64,000 nt of DNA, taken from the NCBI RefSeq assembly GCF_000972845.2, contig NC_040018.1, forward strand, positions 7,648,656-7,712,655. Direction: 5' to 3'. The DNA comes from Larimichthys crocea. Lineage: Eukaryota; Chordata; Actinopteri; Sciaenidae. The position numbers and the translations under genes are program-made. Below the pieces are notes generated by a model. It was not told the DNA's origin. It did not search any database and saw only the letters and a list, made by a program, of their open reading frames with translations. This document shows, in pieces, positions 1 through 30,409 of this stretch. The stretch's first letter is position 1. The number at the start of each line of letters is the position of its first letter.

Positions 1-1549
1 AAATCCGTTTTATTTTTTCACTGATCGTTCTCTCCCCTCTCCACTCTAGCGATGACATCACTCACTCTAGCTCTGGAAAGTTCTCGCAATACACACCCAT
101 TCATTTTTTGGCTTCGTTTTTCTGGATTTTTGGCAAAACCGTTTGCCAAAACTCTTAGAAAAGTCATAGCAATCGATTCCCAGCCGAGCCGCACGTTTTG
201 ATAATAATAAGTTGAAGAATAAGGGCGGTGGATAACATATGTGCTTTCAGGCACACTCAATAACTGATCGTTCATTCCACTGTAAGACACAGAAAACACT
301 ACTGTGACTTTCTATCTTCGTCAAAGTGCCAATAAAGGAGGATATTAATATTTTATTTTCACAGCAGATGACTTGAAAGGAGACAATAATGGTACACAGT
401 GAAAACATGTAGGCTAAAGTCTAACATGCAGTAGTATATACTCCTCCTGCCTGGTCTTGATGAGTTGATTTGGGTGAATAAATCTAAAACTGAAATAAGT
501 TCAATAGAGACAAACAGACATATATTCTACAACAGAACTTGTTTTTATGAGCTACATTTGTATTTGACTGTGCTGTGTTCAACCTGGACATGACACAGGT
601 CTTCTGGTCCTACAGGTCCACACAGGGGCCTCAGTGTTCAACACTGTGGCAGCTCTAAGCTCAGGGTTCAGTTCCAGGCGTTGACCCCGTGTTGCTGTAA
701 AGGACTACACATGTGCTCGCTGTGCCGGCCTGGGTTTACTCCCACCGTGTTGGTTTTCTCCTCTCGGATTTGAAACAACAGAAAATAGAAATGAATTGAT
801 TTAGTGTGTTCTCAATAATCAGGAGCAGTGACACAATCCACAGCAAACACGACAACAGTAGTTACAGAATATGACCAGCAGGTGTCGCACAGTGTCAGAG
901 AGAGAAATGTGGATCAGAACGGTAAGAGTACATATATTGTATAGGATGTTAAGTGAATATTTGTCTCTCACATACTGTATGATTTTTAAAACAAATTAGA
1001 ACCCCCCTACAGATCATCAAGGCCAAAAGTGTGATTCAGTTTTATTTTATTATTTCTGCATGTTTTAGTGTATTTACCTTGTTTCTTTGTTTCTACTTAA
1101 AGAACATAATAAAACATTTTCTTACAAAAAAAAGTCCAAGGCAGTTATTAATGTTGCCAGCATGATAGTGTAATGTTGTGTTTAACTATGTTGCTCACGA
1201 TGACCCTCTCATCCCCTGAAGAACCCTGGTGGGTGAGGAAACGACCAGCAGGACTGATGTCTTTTAGCAAAGCTTCTCTACTATGCTTTTGAGCAAACAA
1301 TGTGTGGGTAGTCTGTACTGTGTTTAATAAAGGCATCCTCTGGTGGGCAGGCTGGGCCATATACAGGAAAGACATGGAGATCATGCCAGCTTCCTGTAAG
1401 CAAGATCAGGGCAATACAGTCCTTAAACTGTATTACTTGTTGCATCACCACAGATCATCTGAAAAAGGTTTGACAATATAGTGGCCCCCCATAGACCTAG
1501 AAACGGCCCTGGCTGGAGGTCGGAAGAAGAGAGACCAGTGATTTTAGAC

Positions 1550-1552
<3 letters not shown>

Positions 1553-1591
<39 letters not shown>

Positions 1592-1602
1592 CGTGTGTGT
1601 GT
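1553..1602. repeat. (GT)n microsatellite
   Basis: About 50 bp of GT dinucleotides, interrupted near the end by TATG and GCG. Confidence 0.95.
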
Positions 1603-2214
1603 ACAGATAGTGGCTTCTTACCTTGAGTTATGTTTACTTAACATATCATTTTAATAAGTAATACAAATCTTGATAAAAAAAAAGTCTATATCATCTATGT
1701 AATGATATTAAACATTGGATCAGTTTTCATCAGGTTAAAATTATGTTACATTGAACTCACAGTCTGTCCGTATGTCACAAATTTAGGAACTTTAGGATCA
1801 ATAAACAATTCAAAAGTTCCTTAGAATATCCAGAAATGACAGTTTGTCAAGACTCCGTTAATAAATTTGACATGCAGTGAAAACTGTATTATTAAACCAA
1901 CAGGATCTCTCTGTGGTTCCTGTGAAGTCGGCTCCGAGGTGGAGCATCACAGCAACATGGTGATGTCACAGTTACCCACATCCGCTCAGGTTTTTATTTT
2001 TGACTTTGTACTTTACTTACTCGTCATTTGTTATCTTTAAAATGATCAGTATCTTTTTTTAAAAATCAGAATTTTGAATAATTCATCACTATGTATTAAA
2101 AGAACTTAGTGAAAGAACTGATGGTTTTTAATCTACTGTTACTGGTTCTATTTAACTGCTATTTATACATGTGTATATATTGTTTAAAATAGGATATTCT
2201 ATAGGGTATATTGT

Positions 2215-2310
2215 TAAAGTTTTGTTTTCTTGCTATCACTTACCGTTTGGGAGCTGCGATAAAAACATTTTCCCTACGGGGATTAATGAAATATTTCTGA
2301 TTCTGACTCT
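2215..2310 (+). mobile_element. candidate retroposon 3' tail
   Basis: The segment with a gagctgc...ttccctacggggattaatgaa...tctgattctgac order resembles the common fish LINE/SINE tail that ends in a TCTGAT-type repeat. No coding part remains. Family uncertain. Confidence 0.35.
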
Positions 2311-4054
2311 AATGCTGCCACCTGGTGGTGACACCATCCAAACAACAGAAGTTTCTTTGTTTAGTAGCACAGTGAACACTGAGTGAAGACATGCAGCCCC
2401 TCTGAATCTCTGCTAGAAATCTAGTATCTTAGGTCTTTTTGGTGTAATGTAACAATAAACCAGCTTAATCACTAAACAGTTAGGAGACAGAGTATTAGTG
2501 CCAGGAATAAGAACAAGTAAATGAAGTGATCAGAGAAGATTTTGTTTTATTAAAAAATAAAATGCTTATTTTTTTCCCCCTCTTACGCCTGGCTCCAATA
2601 ATCTTCCATGAAGGCCAGGGAGAGAGATTAAGAGAATATAGATTTTTATACAATTACATGCCACTGAAATTCAAAAAGACAGATTAGCATGGGAATAACA
2701 CAGACCATAATATATGACAGCCACTCAGTATATTAATAATGATACGATTTTATTATATTAATATGCTGCGTGTAAAATTAACAAAATGCAAATATGTATT
2801 GTTAATTTCATTTTTATTTCAGCAAATGACAATGATAATTGCTATTTAATCTGCTTTTTTTTTTTAATTATCTGATTTACAAGTGGGTTTACATACAGAT
2901 CGAGAGGGGAGAGAATACTGCCTGCAACAAATCAACAGGAACAGCCAAGAGAGAGAGCGATCACTGGCAGACGCTGCAGCAAACTATTCCAAAAATCGGA
3001 CACACAAACTTGTACATGATGACGTTCTCGGTATGGCAACGCGTCAACTAGCACACAATCCTGAGGAATCACTGCACCCACCCCCCCAAAACAACAGACT
3101 CATCTGAAAAGGACCGTCACCGAGCTTACAGGATTTCAACAGGGTCGCCAAAATGATGACGTTTTGTCATAAAGACGTCACGGTTTGGTGTGATCCATAT
3201 AGAGTAAAACTGAAAACCAGGCCGTATGGTACAAGCACACTAAAAGCATGCAGACACATGCTGCAGGTCTGAACGAGGAGTCCAGAAATAAACTGACACA
3301 TGAAACATGGAAGGTCTGACAGAGACACAGATCTGATGGCATTAAAAAAGAAGCGCCACTTAAACCATGAGAGGCGAGGAGCGTTTTCACACCTACAAAT
3401 CTCTGGATTTGTGAGGTTGTTAAGTTTCTTTGCAGCCCAGCTGGGACAGCTGAAGGGTTGAAGATCATGAAGAATACTGCACGATTACTAACTGTTCTTA
3501 AGTTCCCATGAAGAAAAAAAAAAAAAACATTCAGCAGTTTTTAAATGGGAACGTTTGCTGCGTCATTCCTGCGGGGCCAAACTTTGCATATGTGCTTCCA
3601 TTTGTCTGGTCTTCAGTTTGGGTGGTCCCCTCCTATGCTGTCCTAAAGGACAGCAGAGTTCTTGATTATTCAGGGGTGGAAACTAGCTTGTCTGTAACAC
3701 AGCTGTAATGCCACTATTGGGATGTCTGTAGCTAATACATTCACTTCTCAGTATGGAAAGACGTGAACAGGCGAGGGGCTCGATGGCTCAGTGGGTACAC
3801 CTACAACAACAGTCTACTATCGACAAGAAAATGATACAGGTTAAAGACAAATTGGTCGGGTAGGAATTCAGAAAGGAATGGTGTCTAAAACTTGTGCAGT
3901 GTTGCTGGCACACACTTCTTTAAAATGAAACGGGTCCAACCTGCTGCAGAAAAGCTCTGCTGCTGAGAGACAGTGACGAGGAAACGATGCAGGAAAATGA
4001 AGAAGAAGAAGAAAATGAAGGAGTGAGTTCTTTTAGCTCTTCTTGACATTTATA

Positions 4055-4060
4055 TTTATT
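4055..4060 (-). terminator. vps35: candidate vps35 polyadenylation signal
   Basis: This is an AATAAA on the minus strand about 145 nt past the vps35 stop. The implied 3' UTR would include the GT/CA microsatellite at 4080-4130. Other, more distal signals are possible, since the region to about 3 kb is AT-rich. Confidence 0.35.
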
Positions 4061-4078
4061 CCTGGCCTACAGGATGGG

Positions 4079-4079
<1 letters not shown>

Positions 4080-4127
<48 letters not shown>

Positions 4128-4130
4128 CTA
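4080..4130. repeat. (GT)n microsatellite in vps35 3' flank
   Basis: About 40 bp of uninterrupted GT followed by imperfect units, just past the vps35 stop, and so possibly within the 3' UTR. Confidence 0.95.
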
Positions 4131-4204
4131 TGTGTGTGCATTATATTCATAACATTGTGAAACATCTATGAATGGGCTTCACATCCTTCCGACCTGCAAT
4201 AGTT

Positions 4205-21844
<17,640 letters not shown>

Positions 21845-21887
21845 GGTTCTGAGGTGTGTATCGGATCAGTCGGAGAAGGCTGGCCCT

Positions 21888-21897
21888 GTCATGTGAC
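21888..21897 (-). promoter_or_regulatory. E-box/CLEAR-like motif upstream of vps35
   Basis: The plus strand reads GTCATGTGAC, one base from the palindromic CLEAR consensus GTCACGTGAC bound by TFEB/TFE3. It lies about 44 bp upstream of the vps35 ATG, where the 5' UTR or core promoter should be. A ten-base match can arise by chance, so its role is inference. Confidence 0.25.
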
Positions 21898-21983
21898 TCA
21901 CATTAATGCTGCCTTCACGGTCTCAGCACATCAGAGGACAGGCGTGGTCAGAGTCCTGCAGAGATTATGCTGCACATGAACTT

Positions 21984-22009
21984 TTTATTTATTTATTTAT
22001 TTATTTATT
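21984..22009. repeat. (TTTA)n microsatellite
   Basis: About six TTTA units upstream of vps35. Confidence 0.85.
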
Positions 22010-22220
22010 ACACATTGAGCTCAGGTGAACAGGTCAGATACATACAAAAAAAATCATAAAACAATAAAACTGTTATCACAGTTATCAGTGGTTAAATTGG
22101 CTTTTGTAAAGAGGGAGGAGTCAATATCTCTCAAAACATTTGTATTTAATACACATTTTATCAATTTATAACCTACTTGTTTATATCTCACATCAATTCA
22201 CATATTGGGTAACTTATTTA

Positions 22221-22800
22221 AATCAAATCAATTTTATTTGTATAGCCCAAAGTCACAAAGTAATCAAATCAATTTTATTTGTATAGCCCAAAGTCACAAA
22301 GTACAATTTGAGGGCTTTACAATCTGTACAGGGAGTGACACCCTCTGTCCTTAGACCCTCGGTTCGAGTGAGGAAAAACTTGCCCACAAAAAACCTTTAA
22401 CAGGGAAAAAAGGTGGAAGAAACCTCAGGAAGAGCCACAGAGGAGGGATCCCTCTCCCAGGACGGACAGGCGTGCAATGGATGTCACGTGTATCACATAT
22501 TGTACAATTACAATAACTGACAAAATGACAATGAATTACAATAAAATGATAAAATGACCACAGTAGCAGATATTGTAGCAATAATGACAGTAATAATATG
22601 TCTAGTGGACGTCGTGCAGGATCACAGCAGCAGCCACGATCCACAAGAACCTGCTGGACGACAGAGCACAGAAACTCTGGGGAAGTTTGGTTAGTAACAT
22701 GCATTAATGAGACATGTATGTTTACAGATGGTGAGAGGGTTTTTGGTAAGGGAGATGTGACTGCATCTTCAACCAATACCGTGCCTGGCTAGGCATAACC
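22221..22800. mobile_element. percomorph dispersed repeat (retroposon-like)
   Basis: It contains the order aaatcaattttatttgtatagcccaaagtcac, gggctttacaatctgtacag, ccttagaccctcg, gaaaaactt, gaggagggatccctctcccag, as in a very abundant percomorph repeat. Its first 40 bases are tandemly doubled (22221-22301). A minus-strand ORF of 141 codons across it has no known domain and is not called a gene. Confidence 0.7.
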
Positions 22801-25800
22801 CTGGGGCCTACATTTCACCATCGATCTACACTGCAATTTGTAAAACTTATTCACAATATACACCATCAATTCACATATTAACAATATTTATTCACATCCC
22901 ATCAATTTACACTATTATTTGCATTACTTAATTACATCTCATACCATAAATTCACGTGGTTAATTACATCTCACACCATAAATCTAGATCGAATCAAATC
23001 TGTTGTTTGATAAACTAATTCACAACTTTCCAAATAGGACTTTCAAGTGGATTCACTAATGAAGCTCTGACACAGCGCTCTGGAAACAGTGATGAGTGAA
23101 CAGACTGACGTAGCCTACTGATATTTGACATGGTAAAAGAGGGGAGGTCCAAACTAATGATTTTAAAAAGACATATAATTGTAATTACACCCATGATTAT
23201 TATAAACTCCGAAGCAGAGGGAGCTCAGCTCCTGACAGTTATTATAAGAAGTAATAACGCTTACAGTCGTACAGCACATTTTATTTCTGCAAGCCAATGT
23301 TATTAAGGCCTTTAATTCATTTACAGTATGCAATATAACCTGTCCACTCCGTCAGAATTTGAGACAGAAACTTGGCAAAAATTATGAATAGGAATTATGT
23401 ATTCATAATAATTCACAATAGTGAATTATGGTCACCGGTTCATCATATTTTAACTGGGTTTATAGAGTTTTAATCTGGGTAACATTCCCTAAAGGTTCCC
23501 AGAAGGTTAAATTTGTAAGCCGGAATGTGCTCTGAGTGCAAACAACAATTTTCATTTCAGTTCATAGTTTAGTAAACAGTGTTACTGATACAATGCTGTA
23601 GTTATTATACATAGTAGTTTTATTGAACTATATACTGTATGTACAGGATGGACAAGTGAGGAGAGAGCAAACCCAGAAGATGGCAGTATAATCATTTGAT
23701 TTGTGATACTATGAACTATTACCTATGTGAAAAACCTTGTACACAGCATGTATGCATGGACACAGTCAAATACCAAAAGCATCATTGCATTCCACACAGG
23801 TTTATAAAGTCCTGAACAATCACTAAAACTCTCAGTCACTGTGTCTGGCACACATGTCTCCATTTGATCGTAACCTCTGGACACCCAAAGCCTCCTAACA
23901 TACTACAACTAGTATGTAAATGTCAGGGCTCACAGGTTAACTGCCATGCACAAATCATACATTCCTTTATGTCCAATAAATTTTCAAACACAGTTCTCCC
24001 CTTTGTGGTGAGAACAACAACAAAATAAAATGAGCTCCAAAAAGAAAGAAAAGTTCTAAGTGGGTCAGACCGCCCACAGAGGTCATGAGTCGCACAAAGA
24101 CTGTAAAGACGAACACCCTGCTCCTTTTTAACTTTGAACTAGAAATGGATAAAAGACTGGTTGTGACTAACTACACTCCAGAGACAGAGACAGAGCAGGA
24201 AAAAAACTCCAAATGGCAAAAAATGAAGAACACCCACAGTGCACTATTTAGGATAGGATAGGATAGGATAGGATAGGATAAGGGCTTTATTTGTCACTGT
24301 AACAGTACAGTACAACGAAATTGCAACACCAGTCAGTTAAGTCTTAAATTGAAATAATTTCATTGTGTAGTGTAAATGCGTTGATTAAACTTGATTATAA
24401 AAAGTAGCACAAACAATCCATTAGTCATTAATAATAATTTATTATAAAAGACATACGAAAACGAAAAAAAATGAATAAAAATACAAATCATATTAATCAT
24501 ATTAATGTGCAAACAATAAAAAAACAAAAAACTAGTAAGAATAATACTGATGTTTCAGGTAGTAAGAAACATTTCCATGTGACACTGCAACCTCTTCAGC
24601 ACCATTTTGGATCTGTTTCTGTGATGGTGGTATGTAGAAGTGTGATGTTTGAGGCCAACAGAAATCAGCAAAAGCAAAATGATCATGAACCAGCATCTAT
24701 TTTAAAGTGCAAGCAATGAAAACAAACCAACAATAAGAATAATAGTTATGCTGTAGTTGATTACCCTTCTAACACAAGTCACAGCTTCCCTATGATAGCA
24801 GCTTATTTTGACTTATAAGTGTTACAAATAAAGGCAGGTAGTCTTAATTCTCCCAAAATATACTGAGGCTGATCTTGCAGCTTGAGGGCCCCCTGGTGGC
24901 TGCGGGGCCCTGTGCATTCGCATAGTTTGCATATAGCAAGAAACGGCTCTGAGATCAGCAACCAATTACTGTACATCGTCAGCTCCTAATCAACTCACGC
25001 GTTCTTACTCTTGAATTTATTTACACATTTAGAAGTTTACTTCATTCCAAATATTCTAAATATCACGTGAAAACATTGATGGGTGTTGAAGAAATTAGAT
25101 TAAATGCATGAGCAATTATTAGTTCTGAAATGTATCAGTGTTGGACAGAGCATGAGCCATGTAAGGTCCAATCAGAATTTATGCAAAAACAGCACAGTTC
25201 GAACCTGAGCATCGAGCACTGAAAGGGCATTGAATGATCCCTAATGTAATTTAAGATTCCTACAAAATTTAAGGGTACAGTCAAGCATGTTTTTATTTAC
25301 AACTCATTAATTTACAACTGAAACATTTACTCCGAGCGTAAGAGCTACATTACTTCACAATTATCTGGTCTCATCATAGAAGAGCAGTTGCTCTGTTCAT
25401 TTGATCATTTTTCAGGAAGGAAGGAACTTCTGTATTGTGTGAAACTCTGTGTACTGTAAATATATTGACACCTGGAAGTCAATATACTGATTAACCTGTG
25501 TAGAGGTGATGGGTGGTGTAAGCTTTGTTGGTTTTATCAAGTGAGCAACTCAAATCAGACCAGTTAAACATTTTCTAATCTTTGGTGAATGGAATTGGAC
25601 TCAGCATTTGTGAATGAGATGAGGAGGACAAATATTAACATACCCAACAGCTAGACTGATTTCTACTACTGGCAATCATTTGTGTGGTTACGTTAACAAA
25701 TGATCTAAGTGTGAGGCTATCTTCAGGATGTGCAGTGACGAGCTTTGTCTTCTGTGAGGTTTGTTTTGTCCTTCAGCTGTGCTACAAACCCAAGGACTGT

Positions 25801-26540
25801 GGTTAGTGTTTGGAAGATTAGTATATGTGTCAGTGTTGCAATTAATTAACCCTCATTCCTGAAGATAAAAGCACCTCCACCTGTGTTAAGGAGGAGGAGC
25901 ATGGCTGTGTGGGGACATTTCTCCAGCCACAACTGCTTGGCAACCTAAGTGCAAACTAACTGCGCCTTGTGGCATAGATCCATTCTGGTTTTTCTTCCAT
26001 CTTTAGGGCAGTTCTGGCTATGTGAAACCAGTTGTGTGCATGATATTTATTTTTGTTAGCTTTCCCTTTATTGTGTTGTTCATTCTTTCCACCTGTCCAC
26101 CCGTCTATCCCTAATACGTTGCTCAGCCGCTTAGTGTTTTCATAAGAGAAAGTTTTCCTACCATTATTAATTTCCTGTGGAAGGCCCAGTGTGTAATATT
26201 GCTTTTATCAGACATCTCATCACCATTGTAGCTTGTTTTATTCTTATAAGGAAAACTTCTACTTTGGGAATGTATTTACCATAACCAGGAGATATTTATA
26301 TCCTTGAATAGAAGGTACAGTATATGCACAGTTAGTCTATTTGCATATTTACACATGTCCTGATGGGGGCATGAGATTGTCATACTTTACTGCTTCTCCA
26401 CCCTTGTTATTTTGTAAGTGTACCATGCACTGACCTACTAACGATGGAGCTACGGCAAATATTCGTGTAGTGTACCATTGCATTCAGATGGGACCATGTG
26501 CAACTTTAAGCTGATAGCTTGGTAAGTGACACTCAGAAGG
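22801..26540. other. intergenic, no gene recognised
   Basis: AT-rich sequence between vps35 and pkp3. It has short ORFs only, none with a recognisable domain. It includes the GGATA tract at 24251. Confidence 0.5.
24251..24280. repeat. (GGATA)6 microsatellite
   Basis: Six perfect GGATA units followed by agggctttatttgtcactg, which resembles a retroposon end associated with this pentamer in fish. Confidence 0.9.
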
Positions 26541-27450
26541 AACATGTTTGCATCACATTGTTGCCTTTCAATTCAAACCCCACCTCATTTCCAATGATCT
26601 GTTTGAACTGGTGCAATCTGGATTCTGCACACAGCACAGAAACAGTCCTCCTCACAGTCCCTCACCATCAGCCGGAAATCATGGTCCCACTTCAATTCCT
26701 TTGCCGATGATGTCCAGCGCTACACCTCTACTAAATTTACTGTCAGAGCAACTCACTATACCCTGTTCAACTCCCTCATCGATATGAAATGACAGATGCA
26801 AGCAAACTAACTAAACTATGATAAATCTGATATTACATACACCAAACATGCACCAAAACTATTCACATCTTCTCTCAAACCAACAACAACTGCACTCTGG
26901 AGTATTTTCTTTTAGCACTATGTTAATCTTCCAAAACTCCCTTTTTACTTTTAAAAAACAAAACTCACCTTTGCCCATTGCTCTCCTTTTCTGCAGCTAA
27001 GACTCTTATCCATACTTTCATTACATCCAGACTCAATTACCGCATTCTTTCTGGCACTTCATCCAAACTCCTCAATAAACTATCCTCAAGACCCTTCACT
27101 GGCTCCCTGTAACGCAGTGTATTCAATTCAAACTCCTTCTCATTACACACAAAGCCATGACCAGGCCCACCCTTAACTTACCAGCCTTTCTTCACTGCCA
27201 CACTCATTCCTGCAGCCTTCATTGATATGACAGCAACCATCCAGCACCAAGCACCAGATCTGAGATCATAGCCACCACCCCTCTCTGGAACTCTCCCCAA
27301 ACATTCATTACTTCACCAGTTTGTTCAAGAAGTTCATTAAAACTCACCATTTGAGAACTGTTTGATTTAATGTCCCCTGCTACCTAATGTGCTATTATTG
27401 TCTTCAATTCTTTTATTATTTATCATCTATTGTTTAAAGTATCCTTGGGT
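26540..27450 (+). mobile_element. decayed CR1/L2-like LINE fragment
   Basis: The plus strand shows a broken RT reading: NDLFELVQSGFC followed by HSTET-like codons, then FADDVQRYTS (the catalytic F/YADD block). Further on, readings resemble the C-terminal LINE segment (cttcactggctccctgta; ctctggaactctcccc). There are many stops and frameshifts. Confidence 0.65.
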
Positions 27451-29300
27451 ATGTTAAAGTATAACTTTGTACGCCAGACTCAGCGCTAAGTCTTACCAAC
27501 ATTATAGTCCACACTTATATCCACACACACGCAAATAAGCTTGATGTATCTCCACTATTCATTTTTGTCTCATGTCTGCAGGATGAAGTTAACACTGCTT
27601 GGGCTTTTCTACACTTGTGATGTTTTAAATACAGAGTTCATGTTGATCCAGTCAGGTCATTTAGAGGGCGTCCTCGGGATGTGGAAATCTTCATTCTCTT
27701 CATGTTAGTGTGACAAACTGACAGCATCTTTATCAGTTGAGTTGTAAAGGCAAAATCACTTTCTTTGTACTACAACTTGTAACCCACAGATATGTAAACT
27801 AGCTTTTGCAAATGTGGGTTACAATAGATGATTATTTCTGGTAGTTTGATGCTGTTTTTGTTTTCACACACTCTCTGACAGCATGGATTATTTACTGTCT
27901 ACACGTTCCATCCGACACTTTATTGAGGCTCTGTGGTGTTTACGCTGAGTGAAATATATATTTATCTACACCAAGAAACCCAGAGATAACCTCATGACAC
28001 ATCCTGGACTGTAGGCGCCGTCATTCTGCCACATGAGGGCAGGGAAGATCCATCTGAGCAGCACCCATCTGTCCATCATATGGGAAAATCTATTTTCAAA
28101 AAGTCTGCGACCTGTGTCAGGAACAGGACACTCAGTCTGAGGTTTGTGGGGTTGGAAAGAAGTCCACAGGCTGCTCTGTAATTAAAGTGGATGACACTTT
28201 GGGTCGTTGCCACCGCGGCTTACCTCCACAATCGGTACCTAACACTTACTGATGATCATCATATATCGTAGCAGTATCACAGCCAGCTAGTGCTGCTGAT
28301 GGTTACACGGCAGAACTCACAGCTGAATATAAAACTTAACATAGTCTGAAAGAAAATGTAAAATTATGTTCCCATTAAACTATCCTGTCAGTCCACCACT
28401 GTGGGGAAATGTGTTTGATGTGCCAGTTATTAACAATGCTAATATTTGTTGTCATATTATAATGCTGTAGCTCCATGCACACTCAACTTAAGCAGCATTA
28501 AATAATTTTCTTGGCCACTTGATGGGGACGGAACAAGCTGTAACACAACACTATCTGAGGGTTACAGCCTTGTGAGCATAGAGAGCAACAGCAGCCCATG
28601 GACTGTAAGCTTGCTTTCACGTGTGGACTACAAACAATAATTCTGCTTTCTCTGATCTAAATTACTGTCCACATCTCTGTGTAGTCTAACATGTGTGACA
28701 CCATGAGAACGGATATAAATGTTCTCTTGTATCCACTCATTCTATGTTTGTGGAGTGGGTGGTCTTCATGTTGACGGCTCGCTCTCCTGTTTTTCCCTGC
28801 GCAGAACCAGGCCGAGCCCCTCCCTTCCTCCCTCTGCTAGATAAGTGTCGCCATCGTCAATGGTCTGCCATTTTACATCGCTCTCTCCCCCACACATCCT
28901 TCCTGAGAAATCCCCTTGCTTCTTGCTTGCTCTTGGAATCTTTCACACCTTCATCTGTCCTGCTGGCCTTTGCACTGTTTAGACATTTTTGTAAGACTTC
29001 TGTTTTTTAATCAAACTTTGTATGACTAGATTGATTATATAAAACAAATTAGGAGTATGTGTTTTTTCTCCCATCTTCGCTGCTGTTTCATTGCACATGC
29101 AGTGTATTTTTCAAGGTCACAGTTTATCCTAACTGCAAGATGCTGTCTTGTGAAGACAGGCTAATTATCCTGTTTTGCTTAATCTGTGTTATAATCTGTA
29201 GACAGTTACATTAGGGCACTAACCCCCTGAGATCCACATTTTTCATTTACTTTTGACTCCACATTTAGCAAACCTCCCCCTTGAGTTCAAATGCTCAACA
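27451..29300. other. intergenic, no gene recognised
   Basis: There is no exon-like conserved coding. The 88-codon ORF at 28744-29010 shows no domain and no splice context that I can support. Confidence 0.45.
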
Positions 29301-29325
29301 GTTTGAACAATAATTTGATGTTTGG

Positions 29326-30409
29326 TGAAGTCTCTTATTGTGGTTGACTCTTTCAACAACTTAGTACAATGCCTAGATGAAATCAATGTCTGGATGGGAA
29401 ATAACTTTCTACAACTTAATCAGGAAAAGACAGTAATATTCGGGCCCAAAGACCAGAGAGAACACCTCTCCCAGCATTTTCAATCCCTGTCCCTAAGGAC
29501 AAAAGATCAGGTCAAAAACTTGGGATTGACCCTTGATTCCGACCTCAACTTTGACATGCATATAAAAACCATAACCAAAACATCAATCTATCACCTTAGA
29601 AATATCACCAAAGTCAGACCATTCATCAACAAGGCTGAAACTAATTCATGCTTTTATCACCTCAAGACTTGATTACTGTAATGCCCTTCTGTCTGGTCTT
29701 CCTAAAAAAACAATAGGCCGCTTACAACTGATACAGAACTCTGCAGCCCGAGTACTGACAAAGACCAGACAGAGGGCACACATAGCCCCCATTTTAAAAG
29801 CCTTGCACTGGTTACCCGTTTAGAATTGATTCTCTTATTGATTTTTAAATCACTGAATGGCCTGGCACCGACCTACCTTTGTGACATGCTACAGTGGTAT
29901 GTACCAAGCAGGTCCCTCAGATCCTCGGCATCTGGACTCCTAGTTGTCCCCAGAACCTCCACAAAGAAGTTTGGTGAGGCCGCTTTTAGCTACTGTGGCC
30001 CCCATCTCTGGAACAGCCTGCCTATGGATCTGAGGGACTGCACCTCTGTAGACAATTTTAAAAAACAACTTAAGACGTACCTCTTTAGCCTGGCTTTTAC
30101 CTAAGGTGCCATTCACTGCTGAGTTTTTAAGTCCTGATCACTCCCTGTTACTTTTATCTCTGGTGCTTATTTACTGTACAGGTCATATCTACTTTTACAG
30201 CAACTGTTCTTAAATTATGCTTTTTATCCTATAGGTTCTTTTTTTCTTATTTGTTTTATTGTTGTAGTTTTATGTTTCTACTTTTTCTTTTAATTTCTAG
30301 ATTTTTTTTATGAAACTGCTCTATTGTCTGTTTCTGTTTTTACTCTGTTCTGTGAAGCACTTTGGGCTACAATTCAGTATGAAAGGTGCTATATAAATAA
30401 ATAAAATTG
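29326..30409 (+). mobile_element. 5'-truncated L2/Rex1-like LINE with intact 3' end
   Basis: ORF pieces on the plus strand read DEINVWMGNNFLQLNQEKTV, NLGLTLDSDLNF, then FKSLNGLAPTYLCDML, PRTSTKKFGEAAFSYC and FKKQLKTYLFSLAFT before a stop, the standard C-terminus of L2/Rex1-type LINEs. The 3' end is gaagcactttgggctac...ggtgctatataaataaataaa. A frameshift near 29670 and an in-frame stop near 29823 break the ORF. Confidence 0.85.

Larger units (their letters stand above)
1..4054. other. AT-rich region downstream of vps35, no gene seen
   Basis: No convincing exon or RNA gene was found. The first 300 bp resemble a dispersed fish repeat (an ORF of 93 codons on the minus strand has no recognisable domain). 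A possible retroposon 3' tail lies near 2215-2310. The short ORFs elsewhere show no family resemblance. Confidence 0.5.

Noticed and set aside
22351..22776. 141-codon minus-strand ORF
   Set aside because: It lies wholly within an abundant dispersed percomorph repeat and has no domain.
28744..29010. 88-codon plus-strand ORF as a gene
   Set aside because: No recognisable domain, no splice or promoter context, and composition like the surrounding noncoding DNA.
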